Assembly (NCBI GenBank): GCA_902777325.1
Contig: CACYTH010000001.1
Span: forward strand, 158,772-222,771
Direction of reading: 5' to 3'
Source of the DNA: an uncultured Coriobacteriaceae bacterium
GTDB taxonomy: Bacteria; Actinomycetota; Coriobacteriia; Coriobacteriales; Atopobiaceae
DNA: 64,000 bases
A program made the translations under genes and the position numbers. How positions within the stretch are numbered: the stretch's first letter is position 1; each line of letters starts with the position of its first letter. The notes under the pieces were generated by a model, which was not told the origin of the DNA, made no database searches, and was given only the letters and a program-made list of their open reading frames with translations. Shown in pieces: positions 52,915-60,605 of the stretch.

Positions 52915-53804
52915 GCCCCTCCGTTGAGAGAGCGCTGCAGGGCCTTGGCGGTGAGGATCCCCAGCACGCCGTCAACCGGTCCGCACTGGTACCCCTGGTC
53001 GCCCAACCACACCTGCAGGCAGCGCACCGTCTGCGGCCCCATGAGCCCGTCGCGCTCGGCCCCGACGACGCCCTGCACCGTGCGGACGAGCGAGGAGCCC
53101 GTCGGCCAGTACGTGCGCTCAACAGCCACCAGGCGAGGCGTGTAGGGAGCGTCGGCCCACCCCTGCGAGCTCACGTAGCCGTCCACGGTGGTCTCCAGCT
53201 GCGTCTGCCATGCCGATACTGTCTGCACGCCCACGTAGCCGTCGACCTCAAGCTCGCCCGTGCTCTCGTAGACGTTGCTCGGCTCGGTGGCGACGTCCTT
53301 GCCATCCGCCAGGCTCCACTTTGGCACCCCGTAGCCGGAGATCTTGGAGTCCCCGCGCGAGTAGGTGCGCCTCAGCACCGCGCCGCCGGAGTAGCCGGCG
53401 CTGTATCCGGTGTTGCCCTCGACGGTGTAGACGTGCGCCGAGTCGTAGCCGACGACGATTCCCGTGTGGTACTCGCTCCCGCGCGTGCCAAAGAAGATCT
53501 GCGCGCCGACGGAAGGCTCGCTCGACCACTGGTTCGCCGCGCGATAGTAGCTCGCGCTCCAGGGGCACCCCGCCCCGCATCCGCCGAGTGGCTGCGCGAT
53601 CATGCGCACGGCGGTCTCCAACCCGAAGTTGCTCACGTAGTCGCAGTCCGCGAAGCAGTCGCACCAGTCGTACCCGTTCTTCGGCCCGTTGTAGATGTTC
53701 GTCTTGTCTAGGTACTCCGCGTACTTGTTGTACTTGCCGGAGCTGGGCACGTAGCCCACCTCGCCCAGCGCCCAGTCTCGCACCATCTCCTGAGGGGAAG
53801 CCAA
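52902..53804 (-). CDS. Endolysin: CHAP domain plus peptidoglycan-binding repeats
   Basis: A 300-residue lysin. Residues ~5-160 form a CHAP amidase/endopeptidase: YDWCDCFADCDYVSNFG carries the catalytic Cys region, YHTGIVVGYDSAHVYTVEGNT the His and Asn/Glu. Two or more C-terminal PG_binding_1-like units follow (VDGYVGVQTVSAWQTQL and GLMGPQTVRCLQVWLGDQGY). No signal peptide, so it needs the holin encoded just upstream. Start at 53804, one base after the holin stop. Confidence 0.9.
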   Translation of the reverse strand: MASPQEMVRDWALGEVGYVPSSGKYNKYAEYLDKTNIYNGPKNGYDWCDCFADCDYVSNFGLETAVRMIAQPLGGCGAGCPWSASYYRAANQWSSEPSVGAQIFFGTRGSEYHTGIVVGYDSAHVYTVEGNTGYSAGYSGGAVLRRTYSRGDSKISGYGVPKWSLADGKDVATEPSNVYESTGELEVDGYVGVQTVSAWQTQLETTVDGYVSSQGWADAPYTPRLVAVERTYWPTGSSLVRTVQGVVGAERDGLMGPQTVRCLQVWLGDQGYQCGPVDGVLGILTAKALQRSLNGGAWSW

Positions 53805-53805
53805 C

Positions 53806-54009
53806 TCACTCGCCTCCCTTCCCGAGCTCGGACATCACCGGCGACAGCACCGCCATCACCAGCGCGACCACGAGCCCGCGAACCGCCGGGTCAAGCACGC
53901 ACCACCCGACGATCAGGTCCACGTTGGCCACCAGCACGCCGATCACGCCCTGCACGATCGTGCGCGCCAGCCTCCACTGCCACTCGTTGCTGTTAAGGAA
54001 CTCACCCAT
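53806..54009 (-). CDS. Phage holin
   Basis: A 67-residue protein with two hydrophobic segments (TIVQGVIGVLVANVDLIVGW and GLVVALVMAVLSPVMSEL) and a charged C-terminus (GKGGE), the size and layout of small class II holins of Gram-positive phages. It sits between the XhlA-like protein and the endolysin, with one-base gaps on both sides, so it should form membrane holes that release the endolysin. Confidence 0.82.
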   Translation of the reverse strand: MGEFLNSNEWQWRLARTIVQGVIGVLVANVDLIVGWCVLDPAVRGLVVALVMAVLSPVMSELGKGGE

Positions 54010-54010
54010 G

Positions 54011-54226
54011 TCACATCGCCTTCCTCAGCTGCTCGATGTCGTTGGCGAGCACGGCCACGCGCTGCTCCAGCGCGTACTGCCGCTCGATCATCGAGTTGTG
54101 CTTCTCCACCTTGGCCGCCAGGGCATCGAGCTTCACCTCGATGACCGCCTGGCTTCTTGAGTTGGAGACGAGGACGCCGATGAGTGTCAGCACCCCCGTG
54201 ACCACCGCAGTGACCACAGACTCCAT
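54011..54226 (-). CDS. XhlA-like lysis protein
   Basis: A 71-residue protein with an N-terminal hydrophobic helix (VTAVVTGVLTLIGVLVSN) followed by a coiled coil (DALAAKVEKHNSMIERQYALEQRVAVLANDIEQL). This is the layout of XhlA/haemolysin-like proteins that accompany holins. Start ATG at 54226 follows GAAGGGAG; the ATG at 54259 lies inside a hairpin. First gene of the lysis module. Confidence 0.75.
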   Translation of the reverse strand: MESVVTAVVTGVLTLIGVLVSNSRSQAVIEVKLDALAAKVEKHNSMIERQYALEQRVAVLANDIEQLRKAM

Positions 54227-54235
54227 AAGGGCTCC

Positions 54236-54265
54236 CTTCGCTTGGTTTGGATTGGCCAAGCGAAG
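54236..54265 (-). promoter_or_regulatory. Hairpin touching the ribosome site of the lysis module
   Basis: CTTCGCTTGG pairs with CCAAGCGAAG around a 10-base loop. On the minus strand the downstream arm ends in GCGAAG, which is the first part of the GAAGGGAG ribosome site for the XhlA-like gene. If the hairpin forms, lysis-module translation should fall. Confidence 0.5.
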
Positions 54266-54301
54266 TTTCTGATGCTGTCACAAATCGTTTGGTAAGAAGA
54301 A

Positions 54302-54326
54302 GGGCCCGATGTATGCCATCGGGCCC
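54302..54326 (-). terminator. Terminator closing the toxin-immunity cassette
   Basis: GGGCCCGATG pairs with CATCGGGCCC around TATGC, followed on the minus strand by TTCTTCTTACC. It separates the cargo genes from the lysis module. Confidence 0.82.
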
Positions 54327-54355
54327 CGGGCTGCTGTATCAGTTAGCTTGCTTGT

Positions 54356-54733
54356 CTATTGCATGAGATAGTCAAACAATGAGGGCGCAACGAGTTTGGG
54401 ATGGATGCCGCCTATTGTGACGAAAACTCTGCCATCCTGGTCTTGCCATGCCGTGGCGCCGTCGATACCGATCCTTTCGATGACATACCAGGAAGCATCG
54501 ACTGCCTCAGATATCTTCCTCTCACCCAGGGTCACCTTCACAACATCGAGCCGGTCTGCCTTAGTAATCCCTGTCAGCTCATGTCCGTTAGCTGATGCTA
54601 TGCCATAAGTCGCGACATAATCCCGATAGTCCTGGGCAAACGACAGGCCCAGCTTCGATTCTGCGTTAGCGACCGCCTCCTGAGAAGCGCCATCCAGACC
54701 ATAGAAATCTGGGAGGGTACTAAGATCACTCAT
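54356..54733 (-). CDS. SUKH (SMI1/KNR4) family immunity protein
   Basis: A 125-residue protein with the SUKH pattern: SQEAVANAESKLGLSFAQDYRDYVATYG near the N-terminus and a C-terminal WQDQDGRVFVTIGG ... APSLFDYL. SUKH proteins commonly neutralise nuclease toxins of polymorphic systems. It follows the LHH nuclease gene directly, as immunity genes do. The likely start is ATG 54733; ATG 54745 is an alternative. It is cytosolic (no signal), as needed to shield the cell's own DNA or RNA. Confidence 0.78.
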   Translation of the reverse strand: MSDLSTLPDFYGLDGASQEAVANAESKLGLSFAQDYRDYVATYGIASANGHELTGITKADRLDVVKVTLGERKISEAVDASWYVIERIGIDGATAWQDQDGRVFVTIGGIHPKLVAPSLFDYLMQ

Positions 54734-54746
54734 GTGGACCACCATT

Positions 54747-56012
54747 CTACTTCGCAAGAATACTGGCAAGACTCTGCCAAAATGCTTTTCTCTGAGCTGC
54801 CCAGGCAGCCTCGTCGGCATGTACTAGGGACTCTTCGACCAAGTGCCAAATCTTGTAACTATCCCCAAGGCGATGCTCTTCCTGAGTGAGGATGGCAAGT
54901 GTGGACTCTATCTTCTGTCCGATGTGATGCAACTCGAGAGGCTTTCCAGTAGCAGGATCGAGAGCAGCTAGGCCTTGCTTCATCCGCTCCAGATTGGTTC
55001 GACCTAGCTCATCCTTGAACTTGAGATCAATTTTTCTGATGAGTGCAGTTTTGCCACCAACAGACTTCGCAAAGACGCCTGCCTTCTTGAGAATCTCGTA
55101 CTGCTCCATGGATGTAAGCTCTTTGATGACGTCAATCGGTATCTTTGACTCGCACTGAATTAGCGCAGCTTGTTGGGGGGTAAGACCGTTGAGTTTGATT
55201 CCCTTGAACAGCTCGACAGCCTTGCCGTATTCCTTTGCTGAGCCAACGGTTCCTTTTAGTGCGCCGCCAATTGCGCCCCATTTGAAACCCTGGCTCGCTC
55301 CGAGAGCAGCAGATTTCAGGGTCTCTTCGATGTTGCCACCCTGAAGGCCAGTGACGGCAGCGTCAATCGCGCCTCCGATTAACGCACCAGACAGGGCGGC
55401 CTTTCCGGCCTCCTTGGCACCCACAGCGAAGATCCAGCTCGCAGCAGGCATTCCCGCCCCTGCGGTGACTACCGAAATGGTCACACAGACCAGTATCACG
55501 CCACCACCGATAGCCACGTTTCTGATTATCTGGTCGTACGTGTCGTCATAGTCCTCGAAGGCCTTAACCACAGTCTTGCCATTGTCGTCGACCGTGAAGA
55601 CGTATTTCTCGCCTTCGAAGCTCTCCTCGATGTCAGCCAGGGTGTAGCCGAAGTAGATATTTGCCTGAGTGTTGTAGGCCAGCTCGTCGAGGTACTCCTG
55701 CGAAACGTATACCGCCTGTACACTCTCAACAAGGTATTCGTCACTATTGAGGTCCGAGACCAAAGTGTTGTAGGTGTAGTCCTCTATATGACGCAGGAGG
55801 GCAGCATCGCCCATCTGCTTGAAGCCGAGCGCCTCGATTTCATCTTCGGTCACATACGGAATCTCGTTGCCGCTCTCGCTAAGTACAGGCTCGTTTTCCA
55901 GCTTTCCTGCCGCCGAATCGCTTGTGTCACCTCGGTTTGCGCAACCCGTGGTCATAAGGACAAGTGCGATCGTGAGAATAACGCATAGGGCGTCATGGAA
56001 GAGCTTCCTCAC
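54747..56012 (-). CDS. Lipoprotein-anchored polymorphic toxin with C-terminal LHH (HNH/Endo VII) nuclease
   Basis: A 421-residue protein. Residues 1-24 are a lipoprotein signal (LIALVLMTTGC-like, lipobox MTTGC). An extracellular acidic region (~25-165) follows, then hydrophobic glycine-rich stretches (NVAIGGGVILVCVTISVVTAGAG, ALSGALIGGAIDAAVTG) that could cross a membrane, and a C-terminal nuclease with GKPLELHHIGQ and TQEEHRLG, the LHH signature. It overlaps the preceding gene by four bases (ATGA) and precedes a SUKH gene. Predicted to damage nucleic acid in another cell. Confidence 0.78.
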   Translation of the reverse strand: MRKLFHDALCVILTIALVLMTTGCANRGDTSDSAAGKLENEPVLSESGNEIPYVTEDEIEALGFKQMGDAALLRHIEDYTYNTLVSDLNSDEYLVESVQAVYVSQEYLDELAYNTQANIYFGYTLADIEESFEGEKYVFTVDDNGKTVVKAFEDYDDTYDQIIRNVAIGGGVILVCVTISVVTAGAGMPAASWIFAVGAKEAGKAALSGALIGGAIDAAVTGLQGGNIEETLKSAALGASQGFKWGAIGGALKGTVGSAKEYGKAVELFKGIKLNGLTPQQAALIQCESKIPIDVIKELTSMEQYEILKKAGVFAKSVGGKTALIRKIDLKFKDELGRTNLERMKQGLAALDPATGKPLELHHIGQKIESTLAILTQEEHRLGDSYKIWHLVEESLVHADEAAWAAQRKAFWQSLASILAK

Positions 56013-57214
56013 TTCTTCTCACCACCCCTCCTTGCACGGAATATGGCAAAGATGATGGCCAGTATCAGCAGAACGATGAATACCGGGCGTACTGCAAAGA
56101 TTGATTTCTTGGGTGAATTGCTATCAGCCTGGTCGGAAGAATCCGAATCCGATACGCTCTCGACTAGGCTATCAAAGCCCGAGGAAGCTTGTATAAGAGT
56201 GCCGTCCTCAGCGACCGTCGCCCCCTCGTCAAGCTGCTTCTGCACCTCCGAGACGCTCATGCCGTTGGCAACTGAGGCCTTGAGCAGGTCATCGTCTCCG
56301 ACATAGATGACCTTGGTTGTTGGCTCCTCGTTTGTGCTTGGGTTGCGAATCGTCACGGTGTAGATCCCGGGGTCGGTAAACCGGGAGCCGTCGGTGGCGG
56401 AGCGATTGAATCTCGTGTCCTCCACCAGCCCGTCCCTCGCCTCGTTCAGGATCTCCTTCTTGACGTTGATCTCAAGGTAGTGTGACCCGGCGGTGTCGAT
56501 GCGGAAGCCGTTCGGTGTCACCTGCCCGTTGAACAGTTCCTCGCCCGTCTCGGTGTCGAACAGGAACGCCATCGTATTGCTGTTGCGGACCTTGAACTTG
56601 AAGTGGATGTGATAGTCGGTCTGCTTACTCCATATGGCAACGCCTGGCGACTCGACGGTGTAGTTGAGGGTGACCTCGTAGTCGCCTTCCTCGAAGAGCT
56701 GCACCTTGGTCTCGGCACCCTTCTCTACGCCTTTGAGGTAGTCGGTGTAGACCTGCGGCTCCGTCGAGTCGTTCTGGTAGTCGGTCTGCTTCACGATGAG
56801 GGCGCCGCGCCCGAAGTTCGTCTTCTTCACCTGGAAGTGCTCGTCATAGCCCTTCTTGTCGACGATGACCTTCTTGTTCTCGTCACCGTCAAGGGCGTTT
56901 AGGTCTTGTTGAAGCTCGAAGGTGAGCTTCACCTCGTCACCCACGTTCTTGAGGAAGACAGGCGTTTCGCCTTCCTTGTTCTCGGTGAAGCCGGAGATCA
57001 CGAACCTACCGAGCTTCCACCCGTAGTGAGGGTCGTCCTCCTTGATTGGATTGTCGTAGACGTAGCCATCGTCCTTGCCGGCGTTGTACACGTCGCTGTA
57101 ATACCAGTAGTTGTCTTCGGATCCGTTGCCGGCCCCCAACGCAGTGCATGGCAGCGAAAGCGCCAGCGTAATCGTGGCAAGGATGCAGAACAGGCGTCTC
57201 TTGAACATGCGCAA
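56009..57214 (-). CDS. Secreted, C-terminally anchored surface protein of the prophage cargo cassette
   Basis: A 401-residue protein with a signal peptide (FCILATITLALSLPCTALGAG), a large beta-rich ectodomain (FVISGFTENKEGETPVFLKN, DYEVTLNYTVESPGVAIW, FTDPGIYTVTIRNPSTNEEPTTKVIYVG) and a C-terminal TM (VFIVLLILAIIFAIF) with a basic tail (RARRGGEKK). The fold is unknown. It heads the three-gene cassette and overlaps the toxin gene, so it may present, deliver or gate the toxin. Codon and base use are clearly A/T-richer than the phage around it. Confidence 0.7.
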   Translation of the reverse strand: MRMFKRRLFCILATITLALSLPCTALGAGNGSEDNYWYYSDVYNAGKDDGYVYDNPIKEDDPHYGWKLGRFVISGFTENKEGETPVFLKNVGDEVKLTFELQQDLNALDGDENKKVIVDKKGYDEHFQVKKTNFGRGALIVKQTDYQNDSTEPQVYTDYLKGVEKGAETKVQLFEEGDYEVTLNYTVESPGVAIWSKQTDYHIHFKFKVRNSNTMAFLFDTETGEELFNGQVTPNGFRIDTAGSHYLEINVKKEILNEARDGLVEDTRFNRSATDGSRFTDPGIYTVTIRNPSTNEEPTTKVIYVGDDDLLKASVANGMSVSEVQKQLDEGATVAEDGTLIQASSGFDSLVESVSDSDSSDQADSNSPKKSIFAVRPVFIVLLILAIIFAIFRARRGGEKK

Positions 57215-57338
57215 CCCCTAGCTTGTGGTGCCTATGGTCAACCTTAGAATTCTACAGGGTCTTGCCGCAATTTCACTCAGCTATCAGCGTAATCGGACAG
57301 CTTGAGGGCCCAATCGTAACGTTTCGAGCTCCAGTCAT
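57215..57338 (-). promoter_or_regulatory. Probable promoter region of the cargo cassette
   Basis: This A/T-rich gap separates the fibre genes from the cassette. GTGAAA and TAGAAT, 16 bases apart on the minus strand, are a weak promoter candidate. Nothing else is seen in the gap. Confidence 0.35.
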
Positions 57339-58715
57339 CTATGCATTCGACGATGTCAGATATCCCGGCATCCCCGCTGTATCAATCACCATCATCGAGC
57401 ACCCCGTCGCCGAGCTGCTGTAGCTTGTCCCGTTCCCGCCTCTGATCCGAGCGCATCCGTAGAACGTCCCCATGCCGGAGCACCCCGTCGGCAGAGCCCA
57501 AGTCGCGTCCACGTAGATCGTCTCAAGCCCCGAGCACGACGCGAACGTGAACCCAAGGTCCGCCAGCGAGCTCGGGTCCAGCCCCATCAGGTATAGAGCC
57601 GAGATCCCCGAGCAGCTGTTGAACGTCTGCCGCATCGACGCCAGCCCACGTACGTTCTCCCATCCCGTCAGGAGCAGCAGCGACGAGCACGAGTAGAACC
57701 AGTAGTCCAGCGATGCCAGCGTCACCGATGCCAGGTCAGCCTTGAACGTGCACAGCCGCAGCCCGGCCCGCCCCTCGTACCAGGGAGCGCATCCCACGGC
57801 CAGATAGTGAGCATTGACGCAGATCCGCCCCGATACCTCGACCACCCGGAGGGCGCTCGTCGCCGAGCTCGTCGTGATCTCCAGCTCGCCGTCCGCGTAA
57901 AGGTGCCCCCACACCCAGACCCGCTGGTCCTGCGCCGGGTTGGTCAGCACCCCTGAGCTCCCGAACGACAGCGCCGCAGCCCCCGCGCTGTTCGGAGCCA
58001 CGTATCCCGTCTGCCCCACGAGTCGGTAGCACCCGTTCAGCGGATATACGGCACTCACGATCGCCGACCCGTCGAAACTCGTGGCCCAGATCGTCTCAAG
58101 CCGCGAGCAAGAGGTGAACGCGTGGTCCAGGCAGGTCGCCCCCGAGCAAGCCTCGAACCCCACGACCTCCACCAGGTTCGTCATCGAGTGGAAGAAGTAC
58201 CCGTAGTTGGTCATCCCGGCGCCGGCCCAGTCCGCGTCGAACACCACGCGCCTCACCTGCGCCCGAGCCTCGTGCCAGGGCCGCGCCATGTCAGAGCCGT
58301 ACCCTGCGACGTCGACCTCCCAGCACTGCACTATGGTCCCCAGGTCCGACCTCCGCCCGTCGCGCCAGTTGAGCTCCAGCGTCCCGTCGTCCAGCAGCAG
58401 CGCCCGAGCCTTCACCCCGGTGTCCCACGTCAGCGCCCGTATCGCCGCCGCCATGTCCTCCGGTGCGTACCGCGTCTGCGAACCGTTCTGTGCCCGGATC
58501 GCGTCCCCCAGCTCGTCGAACACCACCGACGATAGAACCCCGGCTTCAAGCTGCATGTATGGCTCCACCCCGGCCGGTCCCTCGCGCGTCCCGTCGAGCG
58601 CCGCCACGGCAGCCGACATCTGCGACGGGTGGTACAGCCGCGTCACCCCTGCCTGCCAGCGTATCGCGTTGGCGATGTCGGTCAGCACCGACGTCCTCAC
58701 GGTCCCCAGCGCCAT
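57339..58715 (-). CDS. Phage LRR (BspA-like) receptor-binding protein candidate 1
   Basis: A 458-residue protein. Two copies of a short N-terminal module (LTDIANAIRWQAG ... MSAAVAAL and LGDAIRAQNGSQTRYAPEDMAAAIRAL) are followed by a beta-sandwich-like part and degenerate leucine-rich repeats of the BspA/DUF285 type (CSRLETIW, CSSLLLLTGW, CSGISALYLMG, CSGLETIYV). It is probably a tail fibre or receptor-binding part at the tail tip. Two related genes precede it. Confidence 0.75.
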   Translation of the reverse strand: MALGTVRTSVLTDIANAIRWQAGVTRLYHPSQMSAAVAALDGTREGPAGVEPYMQLEAGVLSSVVFDELGDAIRAQNGSQTRYAPEDMAAAIRALTWDTGVKARALLLDDGTLELNWRDGRRSDLGTIVQCWEVDVAGYGSDMARPWHEARAQVRRVVFDADWAGAGMTNYGYFFHSMTNLVEVVGFEACSGATCLDHAFTSCSRLETIWATSFDGSAIVSAVYPLNGCYRLVGQTGYVAPNSAGAAALSFGSSGVLTNPAQDQRVWVWGHLYADGELEITTSSATSALRVVEVSGRICVNAHYLAVGCAPWYEGRAGLRLCTFKADLASVTLASLDYWFYSCSSLLLLTGWENVRGLASMRQTFNSCSGISALYLMGLDPSSLADLGFTFASCSGLETIYVDATWALPTGCSGMGTFYGCARIRGGNGTSYSSSATGCSMMVIDTAGMPGYLTSSNA

Positions 58716-58716
58716 G

Positions 58717-59562
58717 TCAGCTCACCGGGTAGTCGCTCAGCGCGTGAATGTGCGCGGAGCGGTCGGAGAGGTTCTGGGCGGCCTGGTAGCCGGCCACCAG
58801 CGCGTCCCTCACATAGATCTCGCAGCCGGCGGGTACGTCCGCCAGGGAATTGCTTGTGAAGCTCGCCACCACGCCGAAGTCGAGCACCAGCTCCATCAGG
58901 GATGTGCAGCCGCCAAGGGCACGCACGGCGAAGGATATGGTCGATGCGTCGCTCTTCAGCTTCACGCTCCGCAGCGCGGTGCACCCGGAGAAGCAGTTGC
59001 CGGGCACGTAGGTCGTGCCGCTCTTGGCCATGATCTTCTGGTCGACGGTCGCGAGGCTGGTGCACATGCTGAACTGCGACCCGTACGAGTGCAGCTCCAC
59101 GACGCGGTCCAGCGCGAGCGAGGTCAGCTTCGAGTACATGAACACGCCCTGCCCAATGCTGAGGATCGTGCTGCCAGAGGCCACAAGGCTCTGAACGCTC
59201 GAATAGTAGAAGGCACGGTAATCGAGCTGCGTCACCCATGCGGGGAACTCCACCGAACGAAGGCGGTTCGAGCTCTGGTATGACGCGCTTTCGCAGCCGA
59301 AAGCATACGCACGCACAACGGTGTTCGTCCCGTCAGAGGAGCCCCAGTCACCGGCGGCGATGTCGACGCGCGAGTCTGGCGTCGTGTTGTACCCCGCATA
59401 GAGCGCCTGCTCCGCGATCGAGCCGCCACCCCCGGAGGGGATCGTCGCTATCGCCGTGGCAATCTGGTCGAGCGTGTATCTGTCTTGGCTCCCCAGCTTC
59501 GCCCGCAGCGCGTTTGCGATGGCCGTGAGCTTGGATCCCGTAACGATGGTGTCTACCGCCAT
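58717..59562 (-). CDS. Phage LRR (BspA-like) receptor-binding protein candidate 2
   Basis: A 281-residue protein opening MAVDTIVTGSKLTAIANAL, with TLDQIATAI, nearly identical in its first ~35 residues to candidate 3, then LRR_5/BspA-type repeats (YSKLTSLALDRVVEL, CTSLATVDQK, CTALRSVKLKSD, CTSLMELVLDFG) and a closing AGCEIYVRDALVAGYQAA, the usual end unit of such proteins. One base separates it from candidate 1. Confidence 0.8.
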   Translation of the reverse strand: MAVDTIVTGSKLTAIANALRAKLGSQDRYTLDQIATAIATIPSGGGGSIAEQALYAGYNTTPDSRVDIAAGDWGSSDGTNTVVRAYAFGCESASYQSSNRLRSVEFPAWVTQLDYRAFYYSSVQSLVASGSTILSIGQGVFMYSKLTSLALDRVVELHSYGSQFSMCTSLATVDQKIMAKSGTTYVPGNCFSGCTALRSVKLKSDASTISFAVRALGGCTSLMELVLDFGVVASFTSNSLADVPAGCEIYVRDALVAGYQAAQNLSDRSAHIHALSDYPVS

Positions 59563-59570
59563 GAGTCCCC

Positions 59571-60593
59571 CTAGCTGCTCGGCGAGTAGTTCTCAAGCGC
59601 CGAGAACCTGCCCGAGAACGTCGACCAGTATTGGTCCGCCTCGTAGCTTGCGATGAGTGCCTGCGGCACGTAGATGGTCAGGTTCGCCGGCACCTTGGGC
59701 GTGTACGCGCCACCGTTGTAGTCGGTGCCGAAGAGCCCCGCGTGGTTGAGGTAGACCATGGTGGTCGCCCTCAGCACGAGAGACTCCATCGCACTGCAGT
59801 TCCGGAACGTCCCGTTGGAGTACTGGTGCCCGTAGAGTCCCAGCACGTCGGCGGAGAGGTCGGCCATCCTAAGAGACGTGCAGTTTGCGAATACCGAGCT
59901 CGCGCTGACGTTGCCGGAGGCCGTCACGCACCAGCCAGGCGGCAGGACGATCTCCGTTAGCGACGTGCATTCCTGGAAGTCGCCCTGGTTCAGGTAGATG
60001 ACGTTCCCCGTCAGGTCGGGAAGCGACAGGCTCGTCAGCTTCGAGCACCCGTAGAACATGGGGCTGTTGGAGTAGTGCGCGATGCTCGTCGCCTCGCTGA
60101 TGTCCACGGACTCCAGGTTCGTGAGCTTGAAGAAGTACTGCAGGTTCAGGCTGCTGTAGGCGTCGTCCGAGGTCATGGGGGTCGTGAGCGACCACGACAG
60201 TCCGTCCGTGCGGGGCGGCAGGGTGATGCTGCGCACGCCCGAACCCATGAACATGCCGGTGGTGAGCGTGGTGATTCCCGGCTTGTCGTCGGGGAAGGTC
60301 ACGTCGCGCACCCACTTGTCGCCTGCGAAGGCGTAGCGGTTCAGTCCCTGCGCGGGCGAGTCGAGTATCGCGTCCCAGTCGTCCTTGCCGATGCTGTACG
60401 CGAACTGCCCCTCGTAGGTCGACCCGTTGAGCTTCCCCGCGAGGTGATTGAACAGCCGGTCCGTCGCGCTGATTCCCGCGATAGCGGTAGCCATCTGGTC
60501 GAGCGTCATCTGGGAGCTGCCGCCCGTCTTCGCGCGTATCGCGTTTGCGATTGCCGTGAGCTTGGAGCCGGTCACAATGGTGTCTGCCGCCAT
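59571..60593 (-). CDS. Phage LRR (BspA-like) receptor-binding protein candidate 3
   Basis: A 340-residue protein with the shared N-terminal module MAADTIVTGSKLTAIANAI ... MTLDQMATAIAGI, then BspA-type repeats (CSKLTSLSLPDLTG, CTSLTEIVLPPG, CTSLRMADLSAD, CSAMESLVLRA) and end unit ANLTIYVPQALIASYEAD. The common N-terminus is likely the piece that docks on the tail, and the variable repeats the binding face. Confidence 0.8.
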   Translation of the reverse strand: MAADTIVTGSKLTAIANAIRAKTGGSSQMTLDQMATAIAGISATDRLFNHLAGKLNGSTYEGQFAYSIGKDDWDAILDSPAQGLNRYAFAGDKWVRDVTFPDDKPGITTLTTGMFMGSGVRSITLPPRTDGLSWSLTTPMTSDDAYSSLNLQYFFKLTNLESVDISEATSIAHYSNSPMFYGCSKLTSLSLPDLTGNVIYLNQGDFQECTSLTEIVLPPGWCVTASGNVSASSVFANCTSLRMADLSADVLGLYGHQYSNGTFRNCSAMESLVLRATTMVYLNHAGLFGTDYNGGAYTPKVPANLTIYVPQALIASYEADQYWSTFSGRFSALENYSPSS

Positions 60594-60605
60594 GGTAAGG
60601 CTCCC

